Assembly (NCBI GenBank): GCA_029706075.1
Contig: JAINUG010000037.1
Span: forward strand, 6,815,666 to 6,879,665
Origin: Aldrovandia affinis
Lineage: Eukaryota; Chordata; Actinopteri; Notacanthiformes; Halosauridae
Reading direction: 5' to 3'
DNA: 64,000 nt
Shown: piece by piece, positions 23,757-36,180 of the stretch
Numbering within the stretch: the stretch's first letter is position 1
Layout: the number at the start of each line of letters is the position of its first letter
The notes under the pieces: model-generated
What the model was told of the DNA's origin: nothing
Database searches by the model: none
Seen by the model: the letters and a program-made list of their open reading frames with translations, nothing else
Program-made: the position numbers and the translations under genes

Positions 23757-26310
23757 ATTTATCCCCCTTTTCTCCAAGGTGTTAGTTGAGCAGCAGCATT
23801 AGAGTAGTGTGATCAGAACCATTTTTTATGGATTTGAGTAACAGAGGATGAAATCATTATTGGAGGATCACTGCTGCTCCATTTACCTGACTAGCACTAG
23901 TTAACATAAAGCTATACTAAGGAGTTATAGTACTGTATACACAGTATACCAATCAAGTATTGTAAAGCATTGCACATCAACCTGTATTAGGGCCTCTACA
24001 GGCCAAATAAATACAATAAATTGTGCTGTAGCTCTTGATATTAAAACACTCCTGTTACTCTGGACCGAATTCAATGTTCCCGAGATCAAACTCCACACAC
24101 AGTATGATTTGTTTTAAAATCAGCACGGATCAGGATTGGAATGCACAGACAGGAGCTGATATTTAATTGTAATTTTTATTAATGACTTTTTGAAAGTGAT
24201 TTTCTATTAAAGTAAAAATACCATATGTATGTATGCACTGAGAACATTTCATTAAATTCTAGGGGGGAAATGCTACTGCTCCCATTGGAATATTTGTATC
24301 CAATTTCAGCGTAGATTACAAGAGTGCCAGGCCCAAAGAGTCGTTCCAGTTGTATCCTGCTATGCGGAAATCCATTGGTTTTCTCACACGCCGTTATATT
24401 ACACCTCCAGACATAAATCAATGCGCCGTCCTGGAATACATCATTTAAGAGGGACACACAGTATTCTAATGAGTAACACGCAGAATGGATTTGCCACACC
24501 ACAGAGTGGTAGCATTTTTCCTGCACACACAATAGCACTGTGATGCAGTAACAGAATTCAAATTAATGACGTTGGGAGGAGGGGAAAAAAAAAGGAATCT
24601 AGTTGTCGATGTCCATGAAGTGTAAAGTTGCAGCGCCTCAACTGGCTCTACTTGGGGAAAAACTATCAAAAAAAGACGAAAGGGATAAAAAGAGGATGGC
24701 CTGTCGATACCTGTATGCATTCTCATGTTGATCACCCCATCTATCCATTTCGCCATCCATTTTGTGATCTTGTTAACAAGTCAAATGGATGCACTTGCTT
24801 TAATGGGATACAAAGCCAGCAGAAAATATTTTGCTTCATATGTCTCTGACTCAATATTCCTTTTTTTTTTTTTTGGCATATGTTGTGGGTGCTGTGGACG
24901 TACGCCTTAGCCAGTCGCAAAGACATTCTAAGGCCTCATTGCTCATGCTCTGGTAAAACATTTCTCACACCTCTTGATAAAGATCTCTGCATCTCCTTAC
25001 CCTTTAAACAAAAATGCTGCCGTTGTAACATGTTGCTGGGCGCTCGCTATGCATACCAAAAAGATGCACATGCACTCCTAAACTGTTTAAGTATGGAGGA
25101 AATACTGTCTAATAGCTTCAGGAAATAGAAAAATGTGATATTTCCCCCCGCGCTCACTTTCATGATGAGAGCGAGCTTGCTGACAGGTGAAGCAGAAAAG
25201 CCATTTTTCAAGTTAAATGCCAAGTGGTTATGTAGCAAAATATTCAGTCAAAATTAACCACCTCTCCTCCAGCTCTGTCAATGAGCCAGCAGTATACCAC
25301 ACTGCTCCCCCAGAGCTGAAATTTACCCCGGGTTCAGATAATGCTTGCCTACTGTAAACCGTTCCATTTCCCCCCTTTTCTATCGCCGCCATCTCAATAT
25401 GAACCTGTTCTGCTGCAGACCATCATTCTTCAACTGAAGATAAAAGCGTGACTGTGGTACAGTGAACTATCAGTTCTCAAAAAAAGACCTGTAATCTAAG
25501 AAATAACTGTTTGTTTCAGATAAAGCACAGCTGAAATTTGTAAAGTTTAAGTTCAAACATATGCCTACTGTGAGTGATGCACAATTATTAAACGGGTATG
25601 GCAGTCAGCTATCATTTTTTTGAGGGATGTCTTGATGTCCTATAGGACTACCTTATAGCCCTCCATAATCTTATAGGATTTTCATAGAATTTGAAAAAGC
25701 TTTGGTTCAGCCATATAATATATACATGTCCTATATGACAAATCTGTATGGGAAGCTGTATATAAACAATAGCAAACTTTGACACCACAGGGCATAGGGC
25801 AGAAAAATGCCATTGAGGCCTCATATGTTTCTGCTGTCTTTTTCCTAGACCAAAACAAGATAATTCCAAGTTTAAATGTAAGACATTCTAATGTCTTCCA
25901 TTTCATTGTTTTCACCCTTGAGAAACCACAAGCTAAACTTGCATTGTGTATTATACAAGAGGTACCATTTAAGTCTCCCAGAAATCTATCTAAAACATGT
26001 GTTTTTATCATGCACATCTCAAAATGAGAAGTCTGGGAGATCCCAGGAACTGATTTTCATCAGTTTTTCTTTATAAATCAAATAGAAAACAATATATTTA
26101 TTGATTTTGATTCAATGGGATATAATTACCATATGACCAGATATTTTACCTGTAATCCATTTGATAAATAAGAAGACAGTATGGGTATGGTATGGGGGCA
26201 ATTTATTAAATAAGCATCTATTATAGATGCAAACATCTAGACAGAACTTCTAAGATTGCTGTCTGAATAATAACGTAATAACAGGTTACAAGCGGTTTCC
26301 GAACAGCAGC
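23757..26310. other. Noncoding stretch with regulatory-like blocks
   Basis: No gene recognised. Blocks at about 24170-24480 and 24890-25240 resemble constrained single-copy DNA. The second contains the 10-mer TGACAGGTGA at 25181. A run of 16 T lies near 24859-24874. The interval 25480-26310 is AT-rich with no recognised feature. Confidence 0.45.
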
Positions 26311-26318
26311 CCTACCAT

Positions 26319-27771
26319 CAGGGCCGCGTTAAGCCTCCCCGGGGCCCAGGGCTAACACACCTCCCGGGGCCCTATGTCCACGATTTTCAACTGGAAAAGT
26401 AAAACCACATTGACGCGACCAGGCCTGGCAACGATAAAGACATGCCACAAATTCGACAAATAGGCCTATGACAAAGGATATCATAAGTAGATAGTGAATA
26501 TGTTACAGAATGAGACCTCCATTTGAAAACTTTGAACGTTGTAATGTATTAAAAGCCGTCAAAGAGTACCGACTCTTATATTACGTGCTCTCGAAATATT
26601 CACGTCTGTTACCCGAACACATGAGTTCAAGTTCAAGTCAACACCAACCTTGCCCAGCATGGCAGGATAATGAAAGGGAGTAGTAGCCTAGTGTACAAAG
26701 TAGGCCTACAAACCAGAAATTTGACCACAAATGACAATGCACAAAACAATACACTTACCGTTCAACCACTAGCACCAACAAAACAAGCATTGATATAAAT
26801 GATTTAATGTTACTCACCTATAGGACAAAGTATCATACTTTGTGTAAGTTAATTGAGCTACCGTTTTAATTTAAACACGTAGCATTAACACCTGCATCTA
26901 ATTATACAATAAATGCGAATGTATACAGCAAACTTGATATAATTTAAGTTTATACTAGCTTTTAAAAAATACTTTTGTCCAAACATTGCTACAAATTACA
27001 GGCCAACTTGCTAGAGAACATTAGGCTATTAAATTGCGTTGTTTTTGTTCAGCTAGCTAACGTTACTTACTTAGCAACACAACTAAGCTATTCAGTCATG
27101 CAAAATTAGCCCACTTCGTGTTCTTCAGTCGAACTCGAATTAAGATGAATTTATCTGAAATAGTTTGTTGACAGTTATAAAATGGTGGTTGCTTGGGGGG
27201 GGGAATAGGCTACAACATAGTTTTTTGCAGCGAAACCCGTTATAAATAGTAATTGTAATTTATTACTTTCTGGTTGGACATCTCAGGTTATAGCTCTAGT
27301 TAAGTGCGTTTCTCTCGCCAATTTCAGCAACTAAAGTATCAAAATGTTATCGCACCTGAAATTGACATAGGTCATTTTCTAATTTCACTAAAGCAGAATG
27401 ACAGCGGGCATACATGTAGCAACGTGATTGCGCCGCATGACAGGTTTACCTCTGCTCGTGACGCTACAGCAACAGATGAAAGTCCTCCGACACACCGAGT
27501 TGGACCGACGGTGATTTCTACTTGTAGAATCGAGCTCCGAGATAAAGCCGTCCTTATGCAAAAGGGAACTATACAAACACACTCTCACTGACACTGATTG
27601 TTGCGACAGGACAATGTGGACTACTACAGGTGGGAAAGTGGACCAAAATGTACAGTAACAGTCAAAACACCATAAACCCGCATTCAAAAATTCAATGTAG
27701 GCCTAAAGGCCCCCTAGTGGCCGGGGCCCTGGGCTGCAGCCCATGTTGCCCAATAGGTTAACGAGGGCCAG
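26319..27771. mobile_element. Non-autonomous hAT transposon, 1453 bp
   Basis: Bounded by imperfect terminal inverted repeats: CAGGGCCGCGTTAA on the left, and on the right a sequence whose complement is CTGGCCCTCGTTAA (11 of 14 match). It is flanked by an exact 8-bp target duplication, CCTACCAT, at 26311-26318 and 27772-27779. Eight-base duplications with CAG...CTG-like ends are diagnostic of the hAT superfamily. Both ends carry GGGGCCC-rich subterminal sequence. The longest interior frame, 95 codons at 27304-27591, has no zinc-finger BED or hAT dimerisation motif, so the element cannot supply its own transposase. Confidence 0.85.
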
Positions 27772-27779
27772 CCTACCAT

Positions 27780-28200
27780 AAATACCAGCTTTGTGAAGCT
27801 CACAATGTACAGCTTTTGTTTGAGACTGGGTCACGGAGGTGTAGATTCAGTTCTATGGTCATTTTTTAGGCTTTTGTTTTGTGGTTTTTAACTATCCTGT
27901 TAGATGTCTGTCTTTCCACGGCAGTGAGTTTTGACTAATGACCACTATTACTCTTTTCTGATGCAGTTTTTCCTTGTTTGGTCATGTGACGTCATGTTCA
28001 ACACTCTTCCCCTTGACACATGAAATAATTTTGGCATTTCTGTGTCTGACGCACCTGCAATTTGGGTACCAACTATTTTACCTCATTATTAGATATTTTG
28101 TGTTGTATTATAAACTCACAAGTGTTGATTTTAAAACTTCTTTCACAGCAGAATCATATTGGTAAATACTATTAATATGAAACACATGTGTACTTTTCTA
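27780..28200. other. Noncoding stretch, nothing recognised
   Basis: T-rich sequence to the right of the hAT element, with no gene or repeat recognised. Confidence 0.5.
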
Positions 28201-28490
28201 CATTTTTGTTTCAGATTTTCTCAGATTTTCTCCCAATTTGGTAGCCAATTACACCCGCTGTTTTCAAGTCAATCCCCCCCTTGTAATGTGAGTTCGCTGC
28301 CGTAGCCCTGTGACCGGTAGTGACGAAGGCAAAGTATCGTCTCCTCCAAGACAGCACTTGCCAGGCCGTCGACTGTAACCTGGTACTACAGAGCCACTCC
28401 TGTGCGTAGCGAACGTCCTGTCAGCTTCCCTCCCCCCTCCCTGGGGCGGACAGCCAATCGCCGTTCCAGACTCATTTTTAATTGTGATTT
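28201..28490. repeat. Unassigned GC-rich interspersed repeat
   Basis: A compact GC-rich block in AT-rich surroundings. It starts with TTTTCTCCCAATTTGGTAGC after a short duplication of TCAGATTTTC, and ends with CTCCCTGGGGCGGACAGCC. I recognise the segment order (CCCAATTTGG..., CCAATTACACCCGCT, TGTAATGTGAGTTCG, GTCAGCTTCCCTCCC) as a repeat seen in teleost genomes. It shares the CCCTCCCTGGG(G)CG...CCAAT block with the SINE-like repeats at 13.7 and 20.5 kb. No coding capacity. Confidence 0.5.
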
Positions 28491-30930
28491 AGTTACTTCA
28501 AAATATTTCATTTGAGTCCTTTTTCATTTGGTGTTTCCATTATTTTGTCTACGCCCTGTACATTTCATTGCCGTTTCTTAACTTGGGTCACACTTGTTAT
28601 TGATGGACCGATCAATAACACTTTTACATGCTAAGTCTGTCAATGCTGTTGTACAGCCAGTATTAAAAATGTACACAAAGAAAAGGACTATTCATTTTGC
28701 TTTGTGAAAACATCTGCAACTGCATTCAATATTATAGTCTTCTAACAAGTGAAGAATGTAAATTATTGTAGCCACATAGTCCTTGCTTTTATAAATGTGC
28801 ATCTCATGTGTTATTTTTAAGGTTGCCCAATATTTTAAAGCAACAGAAAGATAAACCTTCAGGCATGTCTGAGGAATTCAGAAAAAAGACTGTTATATTC
28901 AGCCATTGACAGATAGACACACAGTGCACAACTATATGCACAATGTTTTACAATAAATTGTTTATTTCTGAAAAGTGCTATATTTCCGGATGTCACGACA
29001 ACATCTACAGAATACCCATGCACATACACCTGCACCTCCATTCATTTACACATGCCTGATTATTATCAAATTCTGTGTGATCGTACTTCCTATATGTAAC
29101 TGCATTTTCTCGAATAAATCTCATTTTATTTCACGTCCCACTTCCACGCCGACAGCTGTTTTATGAGAAACAGATCAGAAATATTTAAGACTTAAGTGAG
29201 GCTTAAGTGAGGTAACCGATGATACTTGAGAGAAAAAAGACTATAATACAAGGCAGTATTATTATTATAGAGGGTAAGTACAAAGGGCGCTTTTCCTCTG
29301 CTTGTGCAGTATTGCATTCAGCAAACACCAGCCCTGCGTCAGCGTAGGCTTCTCTGGCGATGGCGAGAGAAATGGGCTGTCTGTGACACGTCCCTTAAAG
29401 GGTAGCGCGCTCTACATCACCACCGTAAGTGATACGCGGCATTAGTTAGCTTTCATACTCGCTTGTAACAAGTGACATTGGCTGTCAGAGGGTGAGGCTA
29501 ACCCCTAATTCAAGTCCTAAACCTATGATGGTTTATGTCATTTGTCATAAGCCTGTCTATCTGTGTAACGCTTATAGGCTGAGGTGTCATCAGAAGGGCG
29601 TAGCAATGCTTCTATTCTAACGGCGAGAGCCAGCACGCCCTGCTCGCCGAGGCACGGGAGGTCCACGGCTGCTGGAAGCGGGCCTCTGATCCGCCAGTGG
29701 AGCGGGCGGATCAATAGAGGAGTGCAGCTGCCTCCCCCATCCATTGCCTCTGTTTAATGACAGCCATAATTCACACTGCAAAATATTTCACTCCTGTGCT
29801 GTGACCTTTCTGTCTCCTCCCTGTCAGCTCGGGGAAAAAAAGGTGTCAATTAATGACATTTAGAAATTTCATATCACTCTCAATAACTCTGGGAGTTTTC
29901 CACAAACCTGGTGGGAAGTTGGAGCGAGCCGGCGGCCTTTGGGACGGGAGCCACGCTCCGCTCTGGGGCACCGCTCAGGATGTTTTAGGGGACGGGCCAT
30001 CATTAAAATCAAACGGATCGTTACGATCATCTCCTCCTGAAAAAAATATTATATATAAAACACATATATAAAACATAAAAATGTATATAGACCCCCCATT
30101 TAAATTGGATATGAAATCAAAATGGGTTCTGCATGTGGTAAAAATGAAAGAAAATATCAGTGCTTGTTAAAACTATGCTGGCGGATGTGATCAACTCTCT
30201 TATTTTACATCCACTGTAAATGTGAAGACCTCCTGCACTCTTGAATTATGACATTTATTCCACCCTCTCAATAACTATATACTGTATAGATACTGTGTGT
30301 GTGTGTGTGTCTGTGTGTGTGTGTATAAAGGTAACATTTGTGTCTACTCTAACCTGAGCTTTTACTGTCATCACTGCTACTTTAACACCAGTTGTTTAGT
30401 CTGCCATCGTTAGCACTGGTGTCTTAAATGGTGTGTGCATGTTAGTGGCAACGAGACAAAGTAATTTAAAGGAAACTGTGCCAAACTAACAGATAGCCTT
30501 CAGCTACACCTTGCAATCATGCTTATACTTTAAGCCCCTGACATAATTCTCCCTTTGTCATCGAATGCTACGTTCCATGTCACTGGCTTTCAGTAGAGTT
30601 GAATATCAGTCCTACTCGAATCGGCAGGAAAATAGCTGCGGGTGACATAACCTTTCATGTAGTACCACAGTGTACATATACAAATAATTGAAGCCCTTGA
30701 CCCTGCCTACCTACATACTACTGTAAGTACAAACTTGACATTTTGATACTGCTTCTAGCCTTTTCCAGTTGTTATTTTCTATTTCAATAATCTATGGCGG
30801 GTGGAAAAATGAAACAGAAAGGCATGAATGATTAATACTGTCAAGCTAAAATAATGTACCCAGAAAAGACTATAAATCTGTTTTTGTGACATTTTAAAAC
30901 TGAATGTGATACACTCCCTTACCAGGCGCC
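28491..30930. other. Single-copy noncoding stretch
   Basis: No gene recognised. The interval 29280-29480 is a GC-richer block. The interval 29740-29890, with GTTTAATGACAGCC and GTCAATTAATGACATTT, looks like regulatory DNA with homeodomain and TALE-type cores. Short (GT) runs lie at about 30295-30325. Confidence 0.5.
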
Positions 30931-30934
30931 TTTT

Positions 30935-30963
30935 GTTTATTTATTTATTTATTTATTTATTTA
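30935..30963. repeat. (TTTA)7 microsatellite
   Basis: About seven tandem TTTA units. It has no visible relation to a transposon tail. Confidence 0.9.
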
Positions 30964-33900
30964 GTATTTACCAGGCAGCCTTAGCCTTTTTAACAGCGCC
31001 TAGCCTGACTGCACAGCACAGTGGAGACTCTTATAGTGTTGTCCTTATGTAATGTGAACATGCAAAGAAGAGAAAGACACAATGGCCAATGAAACCAGTG
31101 TTGGAATTTGCTTGACGTGTAGTTACTAATGTAAAAAATACAACTGCGTAGATTGTCAACCATGGCTTTATACATGGCTTTTGTTTGCTCAAGGTATGGG
31201 CAATTTTGGTAAGAGTATGCCGTATGATTCTATGGGTTGAACAATGTGTTTGTATTCACGTTGACTGTGTACAGTTCAGTTGACGATTATCTCCCAGGAT
31301 TTCGTCTCATTCCAATCTCTGGCCTTATTTTACACTCGTGTTCTAATCACCAGGGCATGTTGGTTCGCTGTCACATCCAGGAATTTATACTCCCTCAGCA
31401 TCATTTGCATATTGCCTAATATGGACATTTCCAATTGAAGGTTTCGCTGATAGCCTACACATTTCATAGTCATTACCCAATACAATATACTGATAAGAGC
31501 AATGAAGTTAATTCTTGACCTTAAGGTGGAGTCATTGGCAAAGTCTGTGTTTTCTTCTTCTTTTAAATCCTGATCTGTGTTATAAACAAGTATCTTTTGT
31601 TTTTTTTGCTTTTCCTCCAATTAAATAATAATAAAATAAAACAAAATGTGATTTCTCCTCTCATTTCTCTTCCACTTGGAATTTATGGATAGCTGGCATT
31701 TAATGCAGGTCCAAAAATTAGCCCCATTGGCTTAGTAAAAACATTTTTAACATTTAAAATCCACTCAAGGTGACCACAAATCCACTTCAGGAAAACTATA
31801 GTGTGACAGCACAGGAAAAAAAAAAAGACCTGCAAATATTTTCACCAGAATTGTGAATGTGATCAAATACTTTTCGCCTAGATATATGCTGCCCTATGGA
31901 CCGCCGCATTTCCGTTAGAATAAAGCATCGCTGCCTTTCAGAGTGGAAATCTGGAGGTCCTTCTGATCATATTTAAATCTGCGTTGTTATGATACACAGC
32001 TGCCATCTGGGTGAAATATTAATGGTGGGGTGGAGGGGGGAGTGGGGGGGGTGATGTAGAATGTTGAGCGGTGTCATTCATTTGCCTTTTAATCTTCCGG
32101 CATGAAACGCAGAATCCCCTCTGAGTGTCAAACTCTCCACAAAGTCATTCACTTTCCTCACTTCCCCCAGCATTGACAGCTACATTTTGTGTGTCTTGTG
32201 TGGTCAGCCATGTGAGGGGAGAACTGAACATTTCAATATGTCATAAATTCATCGCATTAATAATGACACCGGCCTCCTAAATTTTTTGAGCAAAGGGAAA
32301 TTCTCAACTCAAAGAGCCGCAATCAAAATGCAGATGCCTCAAAGACTCACGCAAACATAAATAAGATAATGTTCTCCCTTTGAAGTGTAGCTCCAGTTTT
32401 GTCTTCTGACTTTGTTTGACAGTGTTTTATGTCCTGCAGTTATAAATTACATCATGTGTGCAGAGTTTAAGGGCTGTCAGTTGAAAGAAAGAAAAAAATC
32501 TGATATTTGTTTTAAATCTGTTTTCTGCTTTTGAAATTAATTAATGTATTTTTGTTGTTTTACCTTAAGACACAGTTTCTTAGCTTTTCTTTTGTTTTCA
32601 GAATACTCTTATGAAGAAAGTATACAAAACAAACAGCAAGCAAGGAAAACATATGATTAATGTGATTGCATATATAATTACATTTAATAACATTATTAAA
32701 ACCATTACATTAATCACCCTGACCCATTGACAACTGGAATGGTTGTGTGAATGTGATCATATTCAAATAAATATTAAGTAGCTACTAAATTGTATTCAAA
32801 ACCCACCGATAAGGTTGTACTCTACACAGATATCTGTCGAGGAAATAAAAGAGAAAGATTTATAACTGTATTAGTTTCCAAGAAAAAATATGCAGTTAAG
32901 ACTTTATATGCTCCTTGGTTTTGATTTTAATAAGGATATCTAATTAATATTTATGGCATAATTGCTTTTTGCCATTTTTGTTGAAAAAGGAATAACAAGG
33001 CCAAAATGCTGTTGTTGGTAATTAAGACAAATGCATTAATTATTAAAGATGCAAACATGTCAAGCAAGCATAACTAATTGTTTGAGCATGTTAACAGTTG
33101 TTTAATGTTAGCAGCCAATGAATTATTTAACGTGCGTGTGCCATTTTTGGATTGTTCGGAATTGAAAATGATAAACAGGGTGAGCAGGTCATGTTCTTTT
33201 TTGAGGGTGGGAGAATGTGTCTAAATATGCATGTATATTGGAAATTTGCAGGTACTGGTGTGGTTTGAACTAAGCAATAGTGTTAAATACATTTATTGTA
33301 ATTGATACCCTTTGGAAAGCTGTCGCACTGTTCTGAAAAGCTCCATAATCTTTTGTGCAGAGAGAATGTAATTAATGCTTAGAGGAACTTTTATTGTGCC
33401 ATCTTAGGTTACCCCTAAAATGTTACAAAGCTGGCCCAGCCAATGAAATAATAAACTGAAAATTTAACTGGGTCTCTCAAATCTTGATATTACTTTATTA
33501 GGCTGAAATGGGTTATATGAGATATTTTAATTGAAAAGAGTATCCTGTCCCATTATTCTATTTGTTTTATATATCTCATTATAATTGATTTGCCATGTAT
33601 ACATGTTCTCAACAAAACAATGACTGTTGTGTTGACGAAGCAGAATAAGTAAGAATTCCAAGCCACTCTAAGGTGACCTATGACATGACATGGCATTCCA
33701 GTGCTTTTCAAAATAGCACTGTACCCTATGCACTTTCGTTGTCAGGCTAATTATGCTCACCACTCAGCAGGTAATTGGGTTGAGTTACTGTGGATTGACA
33801 CATTCTTTCTAACAGCTTAAAACAGTAATACCTAATAGCAACACACAATTTCTTCTGGTCCGTCAACTTTTACTGTCACTTAAAGAAAATGTATCAAGAA

Positions 33901-34000
33901 TGTACTTGTAATGTTTTTGTACAGTAAAATAAACAATGTTTAATAGTTTTAAGCTACAAAATGATGGTGAACAATTTATCCAGATGGCAAGCGCTGATAG
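30964..34000. other. AT-rich single-copy stretch
   Basis: No gene or transposon recognised. The interval 31860-32460 mixes conserved-looking sequence with a G-rich tract. The interval 32500-33160 is dense in ATTAAT, TTAATTA and AATTAAT words, the texture of homeodomain-rich noncoding elements. An A-run lies at 31817-31827. Open frames are short and unremarkable. Confidence 0.5.
32026..32052 (+). other. G-rich tract, possible G-quadruplex
   Basis: Runs of 4, 6 and 8 G separated by TGGA and AGT. The 8-G run can supply two strands, so a four-strand quadruplex is possible on the + strand. Confidence 0.5.
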
Positions 34001-36180
34001 TCTACATACCATACACTAATTCTGAGTTTCAGAGGTTTAAAATCATTTTGCACCCACTGCCAAGTGACCCAAAAAGTTAATACATGCATGCAAACATGAT
34101 ACTATGCATTGACAAATTAATACAATGTTGCAAACCTTGTTTGTGGCAAGCAGTAAACTAACCCATAATTTTTCAGAATTTGGAGTCATGTAGCTACTGC
34201 AGACCATGAATATATTTTCATTTAGGTAAGCTCAAGTTCACTGGAATCTTCGATGGATCAGATTCTTTAAATAATTAATAATAAACTGCAGTTTCTAGTA
34301 TGACTAGCAATATAGCAATCAAATTAATGTTTGTAAAATATGTGTATTTTATGCAACAATTCTGTTACCTCATGTCTTAAATGTAATTATAAAGCTAGTC
34401 AGTTGATTTTTCACCTGTTGATGATTCTTTATAATATACCAATCTAGTTTGCTACAATTTAAGTTTAATGAAATCATATTCAATAGCTAGGTTACATGAT
34501 TTTTACCCTGATGACAATCTGGTGACCCTTGCCAGCCAGATAGCAGTCATCTTGTTTTAGCTTGCTTGTTAGTGAGCCACTATGTCAATGCGGATTGTAG
34601 CTAGCATGCACCTCATTGTAGTAACTGCAGTTAGCTATCATGCTTCTCATTTTATCAAACTAGCTGCATGCTTGTGCTATCCACAGCCACAATAAGCCTG
34701 AGCCAAAGTCTACTAGCTTGACAGATAGATAAAAGAGAAACTGCAGCATTAAGCATACATCACATTTCAGGCATGGTCATTTGTCTTTTTTAATGGAAGT
34801 TCAGTCTTGTTCAGTTGCGGGAACGTTTATTGACCACAGATCTCAGTTGCTGTTGAAAACAGCGGGGACACCTATAATGGAATGTTTCAATACAAAAGCC
34901 AAAACTTTGTCAAAATGCAACTGAGGCAAGGACACATACATAAAAATGAACGTGAATGAATAGGCATGTGAATAACAAAAACATCAAAATAAAATAAAGG
35001 TTATTAATCTTACAATTGTGGTTCCACAAAAAGGAAATAGCACATCCCATCACACAACATCTACAACTTTCACTTTGATTCAGGTATTAAGATGATTCCA
35101 CAAAAACATTTAGAATTCTTTATATTTTCCTTTCACTTTTTAAAATATTTTCTTTTAAACTAGGGAACTGATTATCGATCAAATTCAAGAAAAAATGTTT
35201 CCCATGACACACAGAAGATACCTAATTTCAGTCCATTTGATTGACAGGCTGTGGTAAAATACCATGAATACCATGCAAAATCACCTTCAACATTGAAATC
35301 ATATGCGCTGTGATATTAATAAATATGAATAAGGATATTCTTCAATCAGTAAAGTCACAATGTAATTAACTGAGACCTGACTGGATGCTGATTAGCAGAT
35401 AATCTCAAATGTGGATTTCAAACACAAAGCATGTATTCATTTTATCACTATGGATCAACATCTGCCTCAATACACCTACCATTTGGACAATTTTCCAAAT
35501 GCTGTTCATCAGATGATGTTTGAATTGCATGTAATATGGATTCACTAACTAACTTTTTCTTGTTAGTTTCATGTTTTTGAAGCAGTCTCTTTGTAAGAGA
35601 AAGAGAGAGAAAATTATGACAAAAGATATTGTAAAACTGAAATACATGCATTTCAATTATAAACTATGCAATGTCACAGTAACGTTGATGTGCTTATAAT
35701 GGAATTTGCCAGCAAACAAATGCCTATTCACCAAGAATGGCATTATCTGCAACTGTTATGATATGGTGTGCCACACATATGGAGTTGCTAAATTATTAGA
35801 CACTTGGTTTCACATTTGAATAAAGTTTTCATCATATTAAAACTAAAGTTTTAAGTCATATTAACCTCTATCCACGTGGGGAGGGGGAATCCTAAAGACA
35901 CAAACTAAACACACTTGATATGTGGTTCATGGAATGAATGCATACATATCAATAGAGGATCAGATCAAATTTCACAATTATAGTTTGGCCTTAGCGGCTC
36001 CCATTAACCATTGACCTTGACACTGCTGAAAGCAAGGACCCCCATGGCCCCCCAACCTCACCACCATGAACAAGCCCCCCCTGCTCCCACACACACACAT
36101 TTCACACAGTCTATATAAACAAAGCTAAGCAGTTGCAAGGGTTAAAACACCCCACACCTCTTCTTCCTCCCAATAGCCTC
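34001..36180. other. AT-rich noncoding stretch
   Basis: No gene recognised. The interval 34380-34720 has CTAGC/GCTAGC-rich text of the kind found in decayed teleost transposons, but no ends could be defined. A perfect ERR/NR5A-type half-site extension, TGACCTTGA, lies at 36012-36020, upstream of a C-rich block with TATATAAAC near 36113. This is not enough to call a promoter. Confidence 0.45.

Noticed and set aside
27304-27591. hAT transposase fragment
   Set aside because: No zinc-finger, catalytic or dimerisation motif could be seen in the 95-residue frame.
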